Of a stretch of 64,000 bases of DNA, positions 45,089 through 52,946 are shown piece by piece. A program made the position numbers and the translations under genes. The first letter of the stretch is position 1; every line of letters starts with the position of its first letter. The DNA comes from HB2-32-21 sp041603535. GTDB lineage: Bacteria > Pseudomonadota > Gammaproteobacteria > Pseudomonadales > Porticoccaceae. Under the pieces are notes generated by a model that saw only the letters and a list, made by a program, of their open reading frames with translations, made no database searches and was not told the origin of the DNA. Location: contig JBFIEE010000004.1 of the NCBI GenBank assembly GCA_041603535.1, positions 40,179 to 104,178 on the forward strand, read 5' to 3'.

Positions 45089-45853
45089 ATGAGTGGTTTG
45101 CTGAGTGGAAAAATAGCCGTCATAACAGGTGCCGGTTCGGGCATTGGCCGGGGCTCCGCGCTGTGCTTTGCCGAAGCGGGTGCCACGGTAGTTGTCTCCG
45201 ATATTGATGTTGCCGGCGGTGAGGGAACGGTTGATTTGATCAAGCAGGGTGGTGGTGCAGCGTCTTTCATCAAGTGCGATGTGTCAAAAGCTTCTGAGGT
45301 GGAAGCGCTGATCGCCGGGGTGGTGGCGAAGCACGGACGAGTAGATTGTGCTTACAACAATGCCGGGGTTGAAGGCGAATGGGCGCCTATACACGCCAGT
45401 ACGGAGGAGAATTTCGATTTTAATTACAACGTAAATCTAAAAGGTGTCTTCCTGTGCATGAAGTATGAAATTCAGCAAATGCTGAAGCAGGAAAATGGCG
45501 GATCAATTGTCAGTACCGCATCGATTGCCGGGCTGGTAGGAGGTAAAAATATGAGCGCCTATGTGGCGGCCAAGCACGGCGTAGTCGGTTTGACAAAATC
45601 CGCAGCGCTTGAATACGCCACCAAAAAAATCCGTATTAACGCAGTCTGCCCTGGCGCTATAAGAACGCCGATGTTGGAGCGCCTGATGACAGAAAAGCCA
45701 AAGATGGCCGCAGCGACGATAGCGATGGAACCCATCGGTCGTCTTGGCGAGCCGGAGGAGATTGGCCGAGCGGTGGTTTGGCTGTGCTCTGATCAGGCTT
45801 CCTTTGTAACCGGGCACGCCATGCCGGTTGATGGCGGTATTGTCGCTGCGTAA
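45089..45853 (+). CDS. Classical SDR dehydrogenase (B1)
   Basis: 254 residues. TGAGSGIGRG, NNAG, catalytic Ser (STASIAG) and YVAAK are intact; Asp in VSDIDVAGG suggests NAD(H). It forms a second pair with the following gene (B2), sharing SxEENFDxNYxVNLKGVFLCMKYEI. Linked to the CoA-transferase by a 39-bp gap. Confidence 0.88.
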   Translation: MSGLLSGKIAVITGAGSGIGRGSALCFAEAGATVVVSDIDVAGGEGTVDLIKQGGGAASFIKCDVSKASEVEALIAGVVAKHGRVDCAYNNAGVEGEWAPIHASTEENFDFNYNVNLKGVFLCMKYEIQQMLKQENGGSIVSTASIAGLVGGKNMSAYVAAKHGVVGLTKSAALEYATKKIRINAVCPGAIRTPMLERLMTEKPKMAAATIAMEPIGRLGEPEEIGRAVVWLCSDQASFVTGHAMPVDGGIVAA

Positions 45854-45919
45854 GCGCAGGTTCTGTACGACGTATTTAGATATATTTACGATTAATACAT
45901 ATTTTTGGAGCAACAGGAA

Positions 45920-46678
45920 ATGGGCTATTTGGCAGGTAAAGTAGGTTTGGTAACGGGCGCGGGTTCAGGAATTGGTCGTGCTGCGGCATTATCATTTTTT
46001 CAGCAGGGCGCGAAGGTACTCGTCTCGGATATTGACGATAAGGGTGGTGCTGAAACCGTTGAGCTGATTAAACAGGCGGGTGGTGAAGCGGTTTTTCAAC
46101 ACTGCGACGTTTCCAAAGCTGCTCAGGTGGAAGCGCTGGTCGCCAAAGCTGTTGAGTCGTTCGGCAAACTGGATTGCGCCTTCAACAATGCCGGGCTGGC
46201 CGGCGAGTTTGCCCGTCTGGCTGATTCGACTGAAGAAAACTTTGATCTCAATTACCGGGTTAATTTGAAAGGCGTATTCCTGTGTATGAAGTATGAGATT
46301 CTACAAATGCTCAAGCAGGGTGGCGGCGCTATTGTTAGCACCGCTTCAATAGCTGGCCTGGTCGGGTCAAAGCAAGTGTCGGCCTATTGCGCGATGAAGC
46401 ACGGCGTTAATGGCTTAACCAAATCAGCAGCGCTTGAGTACGCCACCAAAAACATCAGGGTCAATTCGGTTTGCCCCGGCATGATTAACACGCCTTTACT
46501 TAACGCTCAACTGGAAGGGCAGCCCGCTATGCGCGCAGCCATGATGGCCTACGAGCCGATCGGTCGCTTTGGTGAACCCCGAGAAATTGGCGATACCGTC
46601 GCCTGGCTATGCTCCGACCAGGCCTCGTTTGTGACGGGCCATACCATGACAGTGGACGGCGGCGCCGTCGCAGCCTGA
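45920..46678 (+). CDS. Classical SDR dehydrogenase (B2)
   Basis: 252 residues from the ATG at 45920; a TTG at 45905 is less likely because the ribosome-binding site GGAG fits the ATG. Motifs TGAGSGIGRA, NNAG, STASIAG, YCAMK are intact. Near relative of B1 directly upstream. The end lies just before a hairpin. Confidence 0.88.
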   Translation: MGYLAGKVGLVTGAGSGIGRAAALSFFQQGAKVLVSDIDDKGGAETVELIKQAGGEAVFQHCDVSKAAQVEALVAKAVESFGKLDCAFNNAGLAGEFARLADSTEENFDLNYRVNLKGVFLCMKYEILQMLKQGGGAIVSTASIAGLVGSKQVSAYCAMKHGVNGLTKSAALEYATKNIRVNSVCPGMINTPLLNAQLEGQPAMRAAMMAYEPIGRFGEPREIGDTVAWLCSDQASFVTGHTMTVDGGAVAA

Positions 46679-46700
46679 GGGCTCTCGCCTGACCTCAGTT

Positions 46701-46742
46701 TGCAACACTCCCGCCCGGCAGTGACTGGGCCGGAATGTTGCA
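46701..46742. terminator. Long imperfect hairpin between convergent SDR B2 and SMP-30 genes
   Basis: TGCAACA (46701–46707) pairs with TGTTGCA (46736–46742) and continues inward through TCC/GGA and GCCC/GGGC with single mismatches. TTTT follows downstream. Its position between convergent genes suits a bidirectional terminator. Confidence 0.6.
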
Positions 46743-46796
46743 CTGCATTAGTTTTCGCTATGTGTGCCAGACGACGGCAGGCGAGAGCAGGTGATG

Positions 46797-47657
46797 TTAG
46801 ACGCCAAGTTTCACCCGGGCCGGCGTCACCGGCACACCCGCCACGTCCACGCGCACGCTGTACACTGCGCCGTCTCTATCGTCAGAGCCCAAGTTTTCTG
46901 AACCGGTTACCATGTAAAGCGTTTTACGATCCCTGCCGCCAAAACACACGCTGGTGCACATGGCCTGCGGGAGTTCAATCAGGTTCGTTTTGTTGCCCCT
47001 GGGGTCATACACACCAACGCCTCCGCCACCTGCCAGGGCCACCCAGACACGGCCATCCTCGGAGACGACCAGGCCATCGGGAATACCTTCGTCAACCGTA
47101 ACAAAGCGTTGTTTATCACCCAGACTACCGTCAGCCAAAACCGCGTAACAGTAGACTGACTTTCGCTGCGAATCGGAGTGATACAAAACCGTGCCGTCGG
47201 GTGAAAAGCCCAGGCCGTTGGTCAGGCGAATATCTTTGCCGACAACGCGGGCGCTGCCGTCCAGGTCAATAAGATACAAATCACCCGGTTGCGGCTTTCG
47301 ATCATCTTCAAACACTGTGCTGGTGCCGAGAGAACCGGCGTATATTCGTCCCAGTGCGTCAGTGGTGATGTCGTTGTAGCCCAGGTTGCCGGCAGCCTCG
47401 TCTCTATCGAGAATGATTTGGGTTGCGCCACCCTGAAAGGGCTTAAAGGCAATGTTGCGACCGGACACCACCAGCCCGCCCGCCTCATGCAAGGCCATGC
47501 CACCAATGCCTTTGCGATGTTCGAAGATTTGACTGACCTCGCCCGTCGGGCTCAGCGAGAAAACCCCGCCAAACACTACGTCGCTGAATATCAAACCTCT
47601 TTCATCGTCCCACACCGGGCCTTCGATAAGGCCATAACCTTCGGTTAATTTGTCCAT
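46797..47657 (-). CDS. SMP-30/gluconolactonase-like lactone hydrolase
   Basis: 286 residues forming a six-bladed beta-propeller. EGPVWDDERGLIFSD carries the metal-binding Glu, GYNDITTDALGRIYAGSLG and LTNGLGFSPDGTVLYHSDS the further metal ligands (Asn, Asp). The family hydrolyses sugar and other lactones with Ca2+ or Zn2+. Beside a Baeyer-Villiger enzyme, opening the lactone product is the obvious proposal. AGGAG lies 6 bp before the ATG; monooxygenase 2 is divergent. Confidence 0.88.
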   Translation of the reverse strand: MDKLTEGYGLIEGPVWDDERGLIFSDVVFGGVFSLSPTGEVSQIFEHRKGIGGMALHEAGGLVVSGRNIAFKPFQGGATQIILDRDEAAGNLGYNDITTDALGRIYAGSLGTSTVFEDDRKPQPGDLYLIDLDGSARVVGKDIRLTNGLGFSPDGTVLYHSDSQRKSVYCYAVLADGSLGDKQRFVTVDEGIPDGLVVSEDGRVWVALAGGGGVGVYDPRGNKTNLIELPQAMCTSVCFGGRDRKTLYMVTGSENLGSDDRDGAVYSVRVDVAGVPVTPARVKLGV

Positions 47658-47962
47658 TGTTGTCTCCTGTTACCTTTGTTATCCCCTGTTATCTTGTTGC
47701 GTCTACAAAGTTACTGGCTGCCTTTTTCGGTCCAAACCTCACTTCTTTGTACACCGTTTTGTATGGAAACGCAGCATGAGGCTCGCAACTTGGAGTACTG
47801 TCTGGACGGCGAATGCAAGTCGCACCATAATGGCGTCTGATCACAGAACGCGTCTTAACAGCTGGACGCAGCTATCCGAGACGCGCTGCCATCGCGGGCA
47901 CGAGACGCGCCGCCTGTCGCTACAACGCGAAGTAAAATCAATCAATCTATAGGGGAACCATA

Positions 47963-49606
47963 ATGTCTGATCTGGAGAGTAAAACAATGGCTTCAAACCG
48001 CGCGACCCCTGGCAGCGAAGTCGATGCCGTGGTCATCGGCGCCGGTGTCGCGGGCCTCTACCAGATCCACCAGTTGCGGGAGCAGGGCCTGAATGTCAGG
48101 GCGTTTGACGCGGCGTCGGATGTGGGTGGCACCTGGAACTGGAATCGGTACCCCGGGGCGCGTTTTGATTCCGAGTGTTATATCTACCAGTATTTGTTCT
48201 CCGAGGAGCTGTACAAGGAGTGGAGCTGGAGCGAACGTTTCCCCGGACAACCGGAAATTGAGCGCTGGATGCATTATGTGGCCGACCGACTTGATCTGCG
48301 CCGCAGCATACAGTTCAACACGACCATCAAGAACGCGCATTTCAATGAGGCCACCGAGCGCTGGATTGTCACCACCGACAGCGGTGAGGTCATCGACACG
48401 CGTTTTTTGATTACCTGTTGCGGCATGCTGTCGGCACCGCTGGCTTCCCTGTTTCCCGGACAGGAGACTTTTAAGGGACAGATTTTCCACACCGCGCGCT
48501 GGCCAAAAGAGCCGGTCGATTTCGCGGGTAAACGGGTTGGTGTTATCGGCAACGGCGCGACCGGTATTCAGGTGATTCAGACCATCGCCGACAAAGTCGA
48601 ACACCTTTCCGTCTTCATCCGCACGCCGCAATATATTTTGCCGATGAAAAACACCAAATACAGCGCGGCCGACAAAGAGGCGTACAAATCGAAATTTAAC
48701 TTTTTTGCTGACACCCTGCCCCATACCTTTACGGGTTTCGAATACGATTTTGAGCATACCTGGGCAGAGCTTACGCCGCAGCAGCGCATCGATGTGCTTG
48801 AGCAGGGCTGGAACGACGGCTCGCTGAAATTGTGGCTGGCCTCATTCGCCGAGGTGTTTACCGACGAAGATGTCAGCGAGCAAATCTCTCAGTTTATTCG
48901 CGAAAAAATGCGCGCACGGCTCAAAGACCCCAGGTTGTGTGAGCTGTTGATACCTACAGACTACGGCTTTGGCACCCATCGGGTTCCACTGGAGATGAAT
49001 TACCTGGAAATTTACCACCGGCCCAATGTCGAGATCGTCAGCGTCAAGGATAATGCCATTGAATCCATTACCCCTGACGGCATAAAGACGGCGGACGGCA
49101 CTGTCCACACACTCGATATCATCGTCCTCGCCACCGGTTTCGATGCTGGCACCGGTGCCTTAACGCGCATTGATATCCGCGGTCGGGAAGGTCGCTCGCT
49201 GAAAGAAGGCTGGAGCCAGGATATTCGCACCACCATGGGTCTGCAGGTGCACGGCTACCCAAACTTGTTCACAACCGGTGCGCCCCTGGCGCCTTCGGCG
49301 GCTTTGTGCAACATGACCACCTGTCTGCAACAACAGACCGAATGGATCAGTGCCTGCATCAAATACCTGCGCAGCCAGAATCTAAACTTTATAGAGCCGA
49401 CTCAGGAAGCCGAGGAGCAGTGGATCGCCCATCACGAGGAGCTTGCGGGCGCAACGCTCGTCACCAAAACATCGTCCTGGTATATGGGGTCAAATGTCGA
49501 GGGTAAACCGCGCAGACTACTGTCCTATATTGGCGGCGTGGGGGAGTACCGCAATCGCTGTAACGAAGTGGCGGCAAAGGGTTATCCTGGTTTTTCGGTG
49601 CATTGA
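47963..49606 (+). CDS. Flavin-containing Baeyer-Villiger-type monooxygenase (2)
   Basis: 547 residues. FAD motif GAGVAGLYQIHQL, GGTWNWNRYPGARFD, then the NADPH motif GVIGNGATGIQ near 193. The Baeyer-Villiger fingerprint FKGQIFHTARWP is canonical, unlike monooxygenase 1. The start at 47963 has GGGGAACC upstream; an in-frame ATG at 47987 is possible. Divergent from the SMP-30 lactonase gene, which could act on its product. Confidence 0.9.
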   Translation: MSDLESKTMASNRATPGSEVDAVVIGAGVAGLYQIHQLREQGLNVRAFDAASDVGGTWNWNRYPGARFDSECYIYQYLFSEELYKEWSWSERFPGQPEIERWMHYVADRLDLRRSIQFNTTIKNAHFNEATERWIVTTDSGEVIDTRFLITCCGMLSAPLASLFPGQETFKGQIFHTARWPKEPVDFAGKRVGVIGNGATGIQVIQTIADKVEHLSVFIRTPQYILPMKNTKYSAADKEAYKSKFNFFADTLPHTFTGFEYDFEHTWAELTPQQRIDVLEQGWNDGSLKLWLASFAEVFTDEDVSEQISQFIREKMRARLKDPRLCELLIPTDYGFGTHRVPLEMNYLEIYHRPNVEIVSVKDNAIESITPDGIKTADGTVHTLDIIVLATGFDAGTGALTRIDIRGREGRSLKEGWSQDIRTTMGLQVHGYPNLFTTGAPLAPSAALCNMTTCLQQQTEWISACIKYLRSQNLNFIEPTQEAEEQWIAHHEELAGATLVTKTSSWYMGSNVEGKPRRLLSYIGGVGEYRNRCNEVAAKGYPGFSVH

Positions 49607-49992
49607 ATTGTTGGGTGAGTGCAATCTGTGTGGTGGTAGTTGACTGCGAAACCGTCACAGGTCGAAACCGGACAAAGCCACCACAGGTTAAAGTCACCAC
49701 AAGTCGAAGCCATCAGGGACGAGCAGCTTCGATTATGCCCATCGATGTTTAACTGCCTGCGTAGATAGTCTGCCAATCTATCGCTTATCTTGGTCTGAAT
49801 CGAGCGGTTAGCAACAGTAACAGGGTCAATCGGCCTGATGAACAGGCGCGATCTCGCGAAAACCCAGCGGTCAATAGGTCGAATTGTGGGCCAGGTGATG
49901 ACTTGCTACACTCAGGGGCTCGCGACAGGCGATTAAAAATATTCCATCGGGCACTAACGGTCCAAAATTTAACTTTACGGAGACATCTGCCA
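49607..49992. other. 386-bp spacer with degenerate repeats
   Basis: Around 49660–49715 a loosely repeated GTCACAGGTCGAAACC / CACCACAGGTTAAAG / CACCACAAGTCGAAGCC pattern is seen. No gene is supported. GGAG at the right end serves the next gene. Confidence 0.45.
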
Positions 49993-50274
49993 ATGCAAAC
50001 CCTTCTTTCGCTGGGCAAAGTAGCAACACTGGGCTTCTGGGTACTACCGTTGCTGGCCTTGTTCGGGACTTTCAGTGGTGGCATGAACTACACCATGCTG
50101 TGGCTTGCTGTACTGATATTTTTCGCCCATCTTGGCGAACTGATGTTCATCCAGGGCAAGCTGAAAATGAACGATCATGACACCATTCATGATGGACTGA
50201 TGGTTATTTTGGTGGGCTTTTTCCACTGGCTGCCTATTATCAAACAAGCCGATAAGCCAACTGATAACGCCTAG
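49993..50274 (+). CDS. Small DUF1145-like membrane protein
   Basis: 93 residues from the ATG at 49993 with GGAG upstream. Three hydrophobic segments (KVATLGFWVLPLLALF, YTMLWLAVLIFFAHLGELMF, GLMVILVGFFHWLPII), a layout like the DUF1145/YhhL family of inner-membrane proteins. Function unknown. It lies between monooxygenase 2 and the second dioxygenase. Confidence 0.6.
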   Translation: MQTLLSLGKVATLGFWVLPLLALFGTFSGGMNYTMLWLAVLIFFAHLGELMFIQGKLKMNDHDTIHDGLMVILVGFFHWLPIIKQADKPTDNA

Positions 50275-50449
50275 TTCCAATTGACAACGCATAGTTGTAG
50301 CGGGAATTCCCAGCCCGGTTGTTAGGGCGATGCACGAGCGATATCTAGCGTCAGCACAGGCGTTTGCTGAGTTTTCGATAACAAAAAAGGGACGTTTTAT
50401 TGTTACGTAGCGGGTAATCAATAGTATTAGTTGAGCGCGAGGGTCAGTC

Positions 50450-51298
50450 ATGGATAAGCAATCTTGCAGCACGGTTGACAGGGCGGTCAGCGAAATTCGT
50501 CAGCGAGGCTACACCATTATTGAAGACTTCCTGTCCCCTCAGCAGTTAGAGGAAGCAAGACAGTTTCTCGATCAGCGTACCCTTGCGTATCACGGGCGAA
50601 ACAATTTCGAAGGCAGTAAAACAGAGCGCATCTACGCATTGCTGAGCCAGGGCAAACTGTTTCAGGATATCGTTGAAGAGCCGCGTTTGTTGGCGGTGTG
50701 TGACGCATTCCTGGAAGTCAATTACCTGCTCACCACCAGCCAGGCAATCAGTATTCACCCCGGCGAAACACCTCAGCCCTGGCATACGGATGACGCTTTT
50801 TACACTATCCCGCGGCCACGCTCCGTTGCGATGTCGACGGTTATTGCTATCGACGACTTTTGTGCCGCCAATGGCTGTACGGAGGTTATTCCCGGGAGTA
50901 ATCACTGGACCGATGAGCAGATCGGCGGCGATTATCGCTTTGGTGAGACGGAGGCAGATCCAGGTTTTGCTGAACGTGTTGCAAGTCGGTCGGTTGCAGT
51001 TGAAATGCCTGCTGGTGCCTGCGTTATTTTTTCGGGTAATACGCTGCATCGAGGGGGGCGCAACACCAGTGCCGGTGTACGGCGAGCCCTGTCCAATCAG
51101 TACTGTCAGCCCTGGGCGCGGACAATAGAAAATTTTTATCTCACTATACCCCGCGAGGAAGTGAAAACGATGAGTCCTCGGATACAGTCGTTACTCGGCT
51201 ATTCGGTTCATTCCCCCTTTATGGGTCAGGTATCCGGGTCTCATCCCCTGAAAGCGTTGGAACCAGGATTTGTGCCATCGGTATACAGAAACCGGTAA
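50450..51298 (+). CDS. Phytanoyl-CoA dioxygenase family protein (2)
   Basis: 282 residues. Fe(II) ligands H112 and D114 (HTDD) and the distal His near 200 (TLHRGG), plus Arg (VRRALSNQYCQPW), are in place. It shares the N-terminal NxFEGxxTxRxYxLL pattern with the first paralog at 37725. Substrate is likely hydrophobic; role in the block unknown. Confidence 0.87.
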   Translation: MDKQSCSTVDRAVSEIRQRGYTIIEDFLSPQQLEEARQFLDQRTLAYHGRNNFEGSKTERIYALLSQGKLFQDIVEEPRLLAVCDAFLEVNYLLTTSQAISIHPGETPQPWHTDDAFYTIPRPRSVAMSTVIAIDDFCAANGCTEVIPGSNHWTDEQIGGDYRFGETEADPGFAERVASRSVAVEMPAGACVIFSGNTLHRGGRNTSAGVRRALSNQYCQPWARTIENFYLTIPREEVKTMSPRIQSLLGYSVHSPFMGQVSGSHPLKALEPGFVPSVYRNR

Positions 51299-51452
51299 GC
51301 CTGGCCGTTTAATAACTATAAAAGTGTAAGGATCCCAACAAGTTACTCGAGAAGGTGCCCCGGCTGGCGTTCGCTATATGTTTGCCAGAGGTTTCATAAA
51401 CACCTCAGTAACTCATGTGCCCCAATGCGCTTTGTTAATCGACTACTAAGTA

Positions 51453-52754
51453 ATGCGTAATACCCTAAGAAATAACGTGTTACGGGGGGTGGGATTTTCC
51501 CTTCGCAGTATGCTGAGTCTTGCCTGTTACTGGAGTTTGGTGGCAAACGCCGATCTCTATCAGGGTGAGCAGCTGAATATTGATGGGGATATACGGCTGA
51601 AGCTGGCGGCGATTGACGAAATCCCCGTGGATGCAGGTGTCAGGTTGCCGGAGCTTAATTACAGTACTGTGGTGACATCGCTGTGGGCATCCTGGCAGCA
51701 GACGGAAAATATTCGCTACAAGGTGTGGTTGAAGACAGAATTTCGCAATTACGTTACCAATCAGCAGGTCAATAATTATCGTTTTCTCGACGAATTCGCT
51801 TTCCATGAATTGTCTGTTGAATACAGCAACTTATTTGATGGTCTTGTTGATGTGAAAGTCGGCCGCTTTCCGCTTTATTACGGGAACGGTTTGTTGATCC
51901 TGGAGAGTAGCCCGCTTGATGCCGAGCGCAGCTACGGTTTTAACGGCATAAAAACTCATTTTAGGTTTGAACATTTTGATCTGGACTTAATCGGTATTTA
52001 TGCGCCGCGCGAGGACGAGCTGCTCATTAATAACAAGCACAAGGACAACGGGTTTGTCGAAAGTGATGAGGAAGGCTTTGTCGCCTATATGATCAATAAG
52101 ACACATCCGTGGCTACCTAAAGATTTGTACTACATGTACAAACATGAGGCGCCGCGCTTCGGTAAGGAAGACATCTATTTTCATACGGTGGGATTTATTT
52201 GGGAAACCCAGCCAACTGACAATATATCCACGCATTGGGAGCTGGCCCAACAGCGCGGCCACCGCGGGGGAGACGTCGATACTCGAGGCTGGTTGAGCGA
52301 CATTATTCTCACCTACAAGCTCGGGAGTCGAGCCTGGCGACCGGAATTCTATGTGGGCAACTATTTTCTGTCCGGCGACGATCCGTCGACGCAGACCGAG
52401 GAGAACTGGCACGGACTATGGGCGCGCTGGCCGCAGTATTCATACCTGATGGTATGGCAGTTTATCCCGAAGATTGGTGAATGGAGCAATATCAACTGGA
52501 CGCGGGTCGGCGCCAGAGTTTATCCGCGGGATGGCACCTCCTTCGAAGTTAACGTTGGCCCAATTGCCGCGCCCGAAAAAGGTCTCGGTGGTGGCAATGA
52601 ACGTGGCAACTTGATGATTATGATTTTGCGCCAGCAGCTGTCGCAGAAATTATCCGTGATGGCGCGAGCAGAAATTTTTGAGGCGGGTGATTTCCACCCC
52701 GATGAAAACGGTATGTCCTGGCTTTTGCGGCTCGATTTTCAGTACGGTTTTTGA
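51453..52754 (+). CDS. Outer-membrane beta-barrel porin (alginate-export-like)
   Basis: 433 residues. A signal peptide-like start (residues 1–33) leads to alternating beta-strand sequence ending in an aromatic residue (DFQYGF), as outer-membrane barrels do. The WASWQQTENIRYKVWLKTEFRNY and VDVKVGRFPLYYGNG segments resemble the alginate-export (AlgE-like) family, used for diffusion of bulky or anionic compounds. It is the only obvious uptake candidate in the accessory block. Confidence 0.72.
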   Translation: MRNTLRNNVLRGVGFSLRSMLSLACYWSLVANADLYQGEQLNIDGDIRLKLAAIDEIPVDAGVRLPELNYSTVVTSLWASWQQTENIRYKVWLKTEFRNYVTNQQVNNYRFLDEFAFHELSVEYSNLFDGLVDVKVGRFPLYYGNGLLILESSPLDAERSYGFNGIKTHFRFEHFDLDLIGIYAPREDELLINNKHKDNGFVESDEEGFVAYMINKTHPWLPKDLYYMYKHEAPRFGKEDIYFHTVGFIWETQPTDNISTHWELAQQRGHRGGDVDTRGWLSDIILTYKLGSRAWRPEFYVGNYFLSGDDPSTQTEENWHGLWARWPQYSYLMVWQFIPKIGEWSNINWTRVGARVYPRDGTSFEVNVGPIAAPEKGLGGGNERGNLMIMILRQQLSQKLSVMARAEIFEAGDFHPDENGMSWLLRLDFQYGF

Positions 52755-52779
52755 TTTGACTGGCTGCCTACTTTGATTT

Positions 52780-52811
52780 GAGTTTGATCTGATCTGAGTT
52801 TGATCTGATCT
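52780..52811. repeat. 16-bp tandem duplication
   Basis: GAGTTTGATCTGATCT occurs twice in direct succession between the porin and YgiQ genes. Confidence 0.8.
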
Positions 52812-52946
52812 GAGAGCGATCCAGGTCTGGCCCGACTAGCAAGCTCCAGAGCTGTACCGGGACACACCGGGGTGGCGGGCCGCGAGCAATGCAAGTACAA
52901 CCATAGACTGGTAGAATGGCTCCCGGTTTTTTCGTTTCTTCCACTT

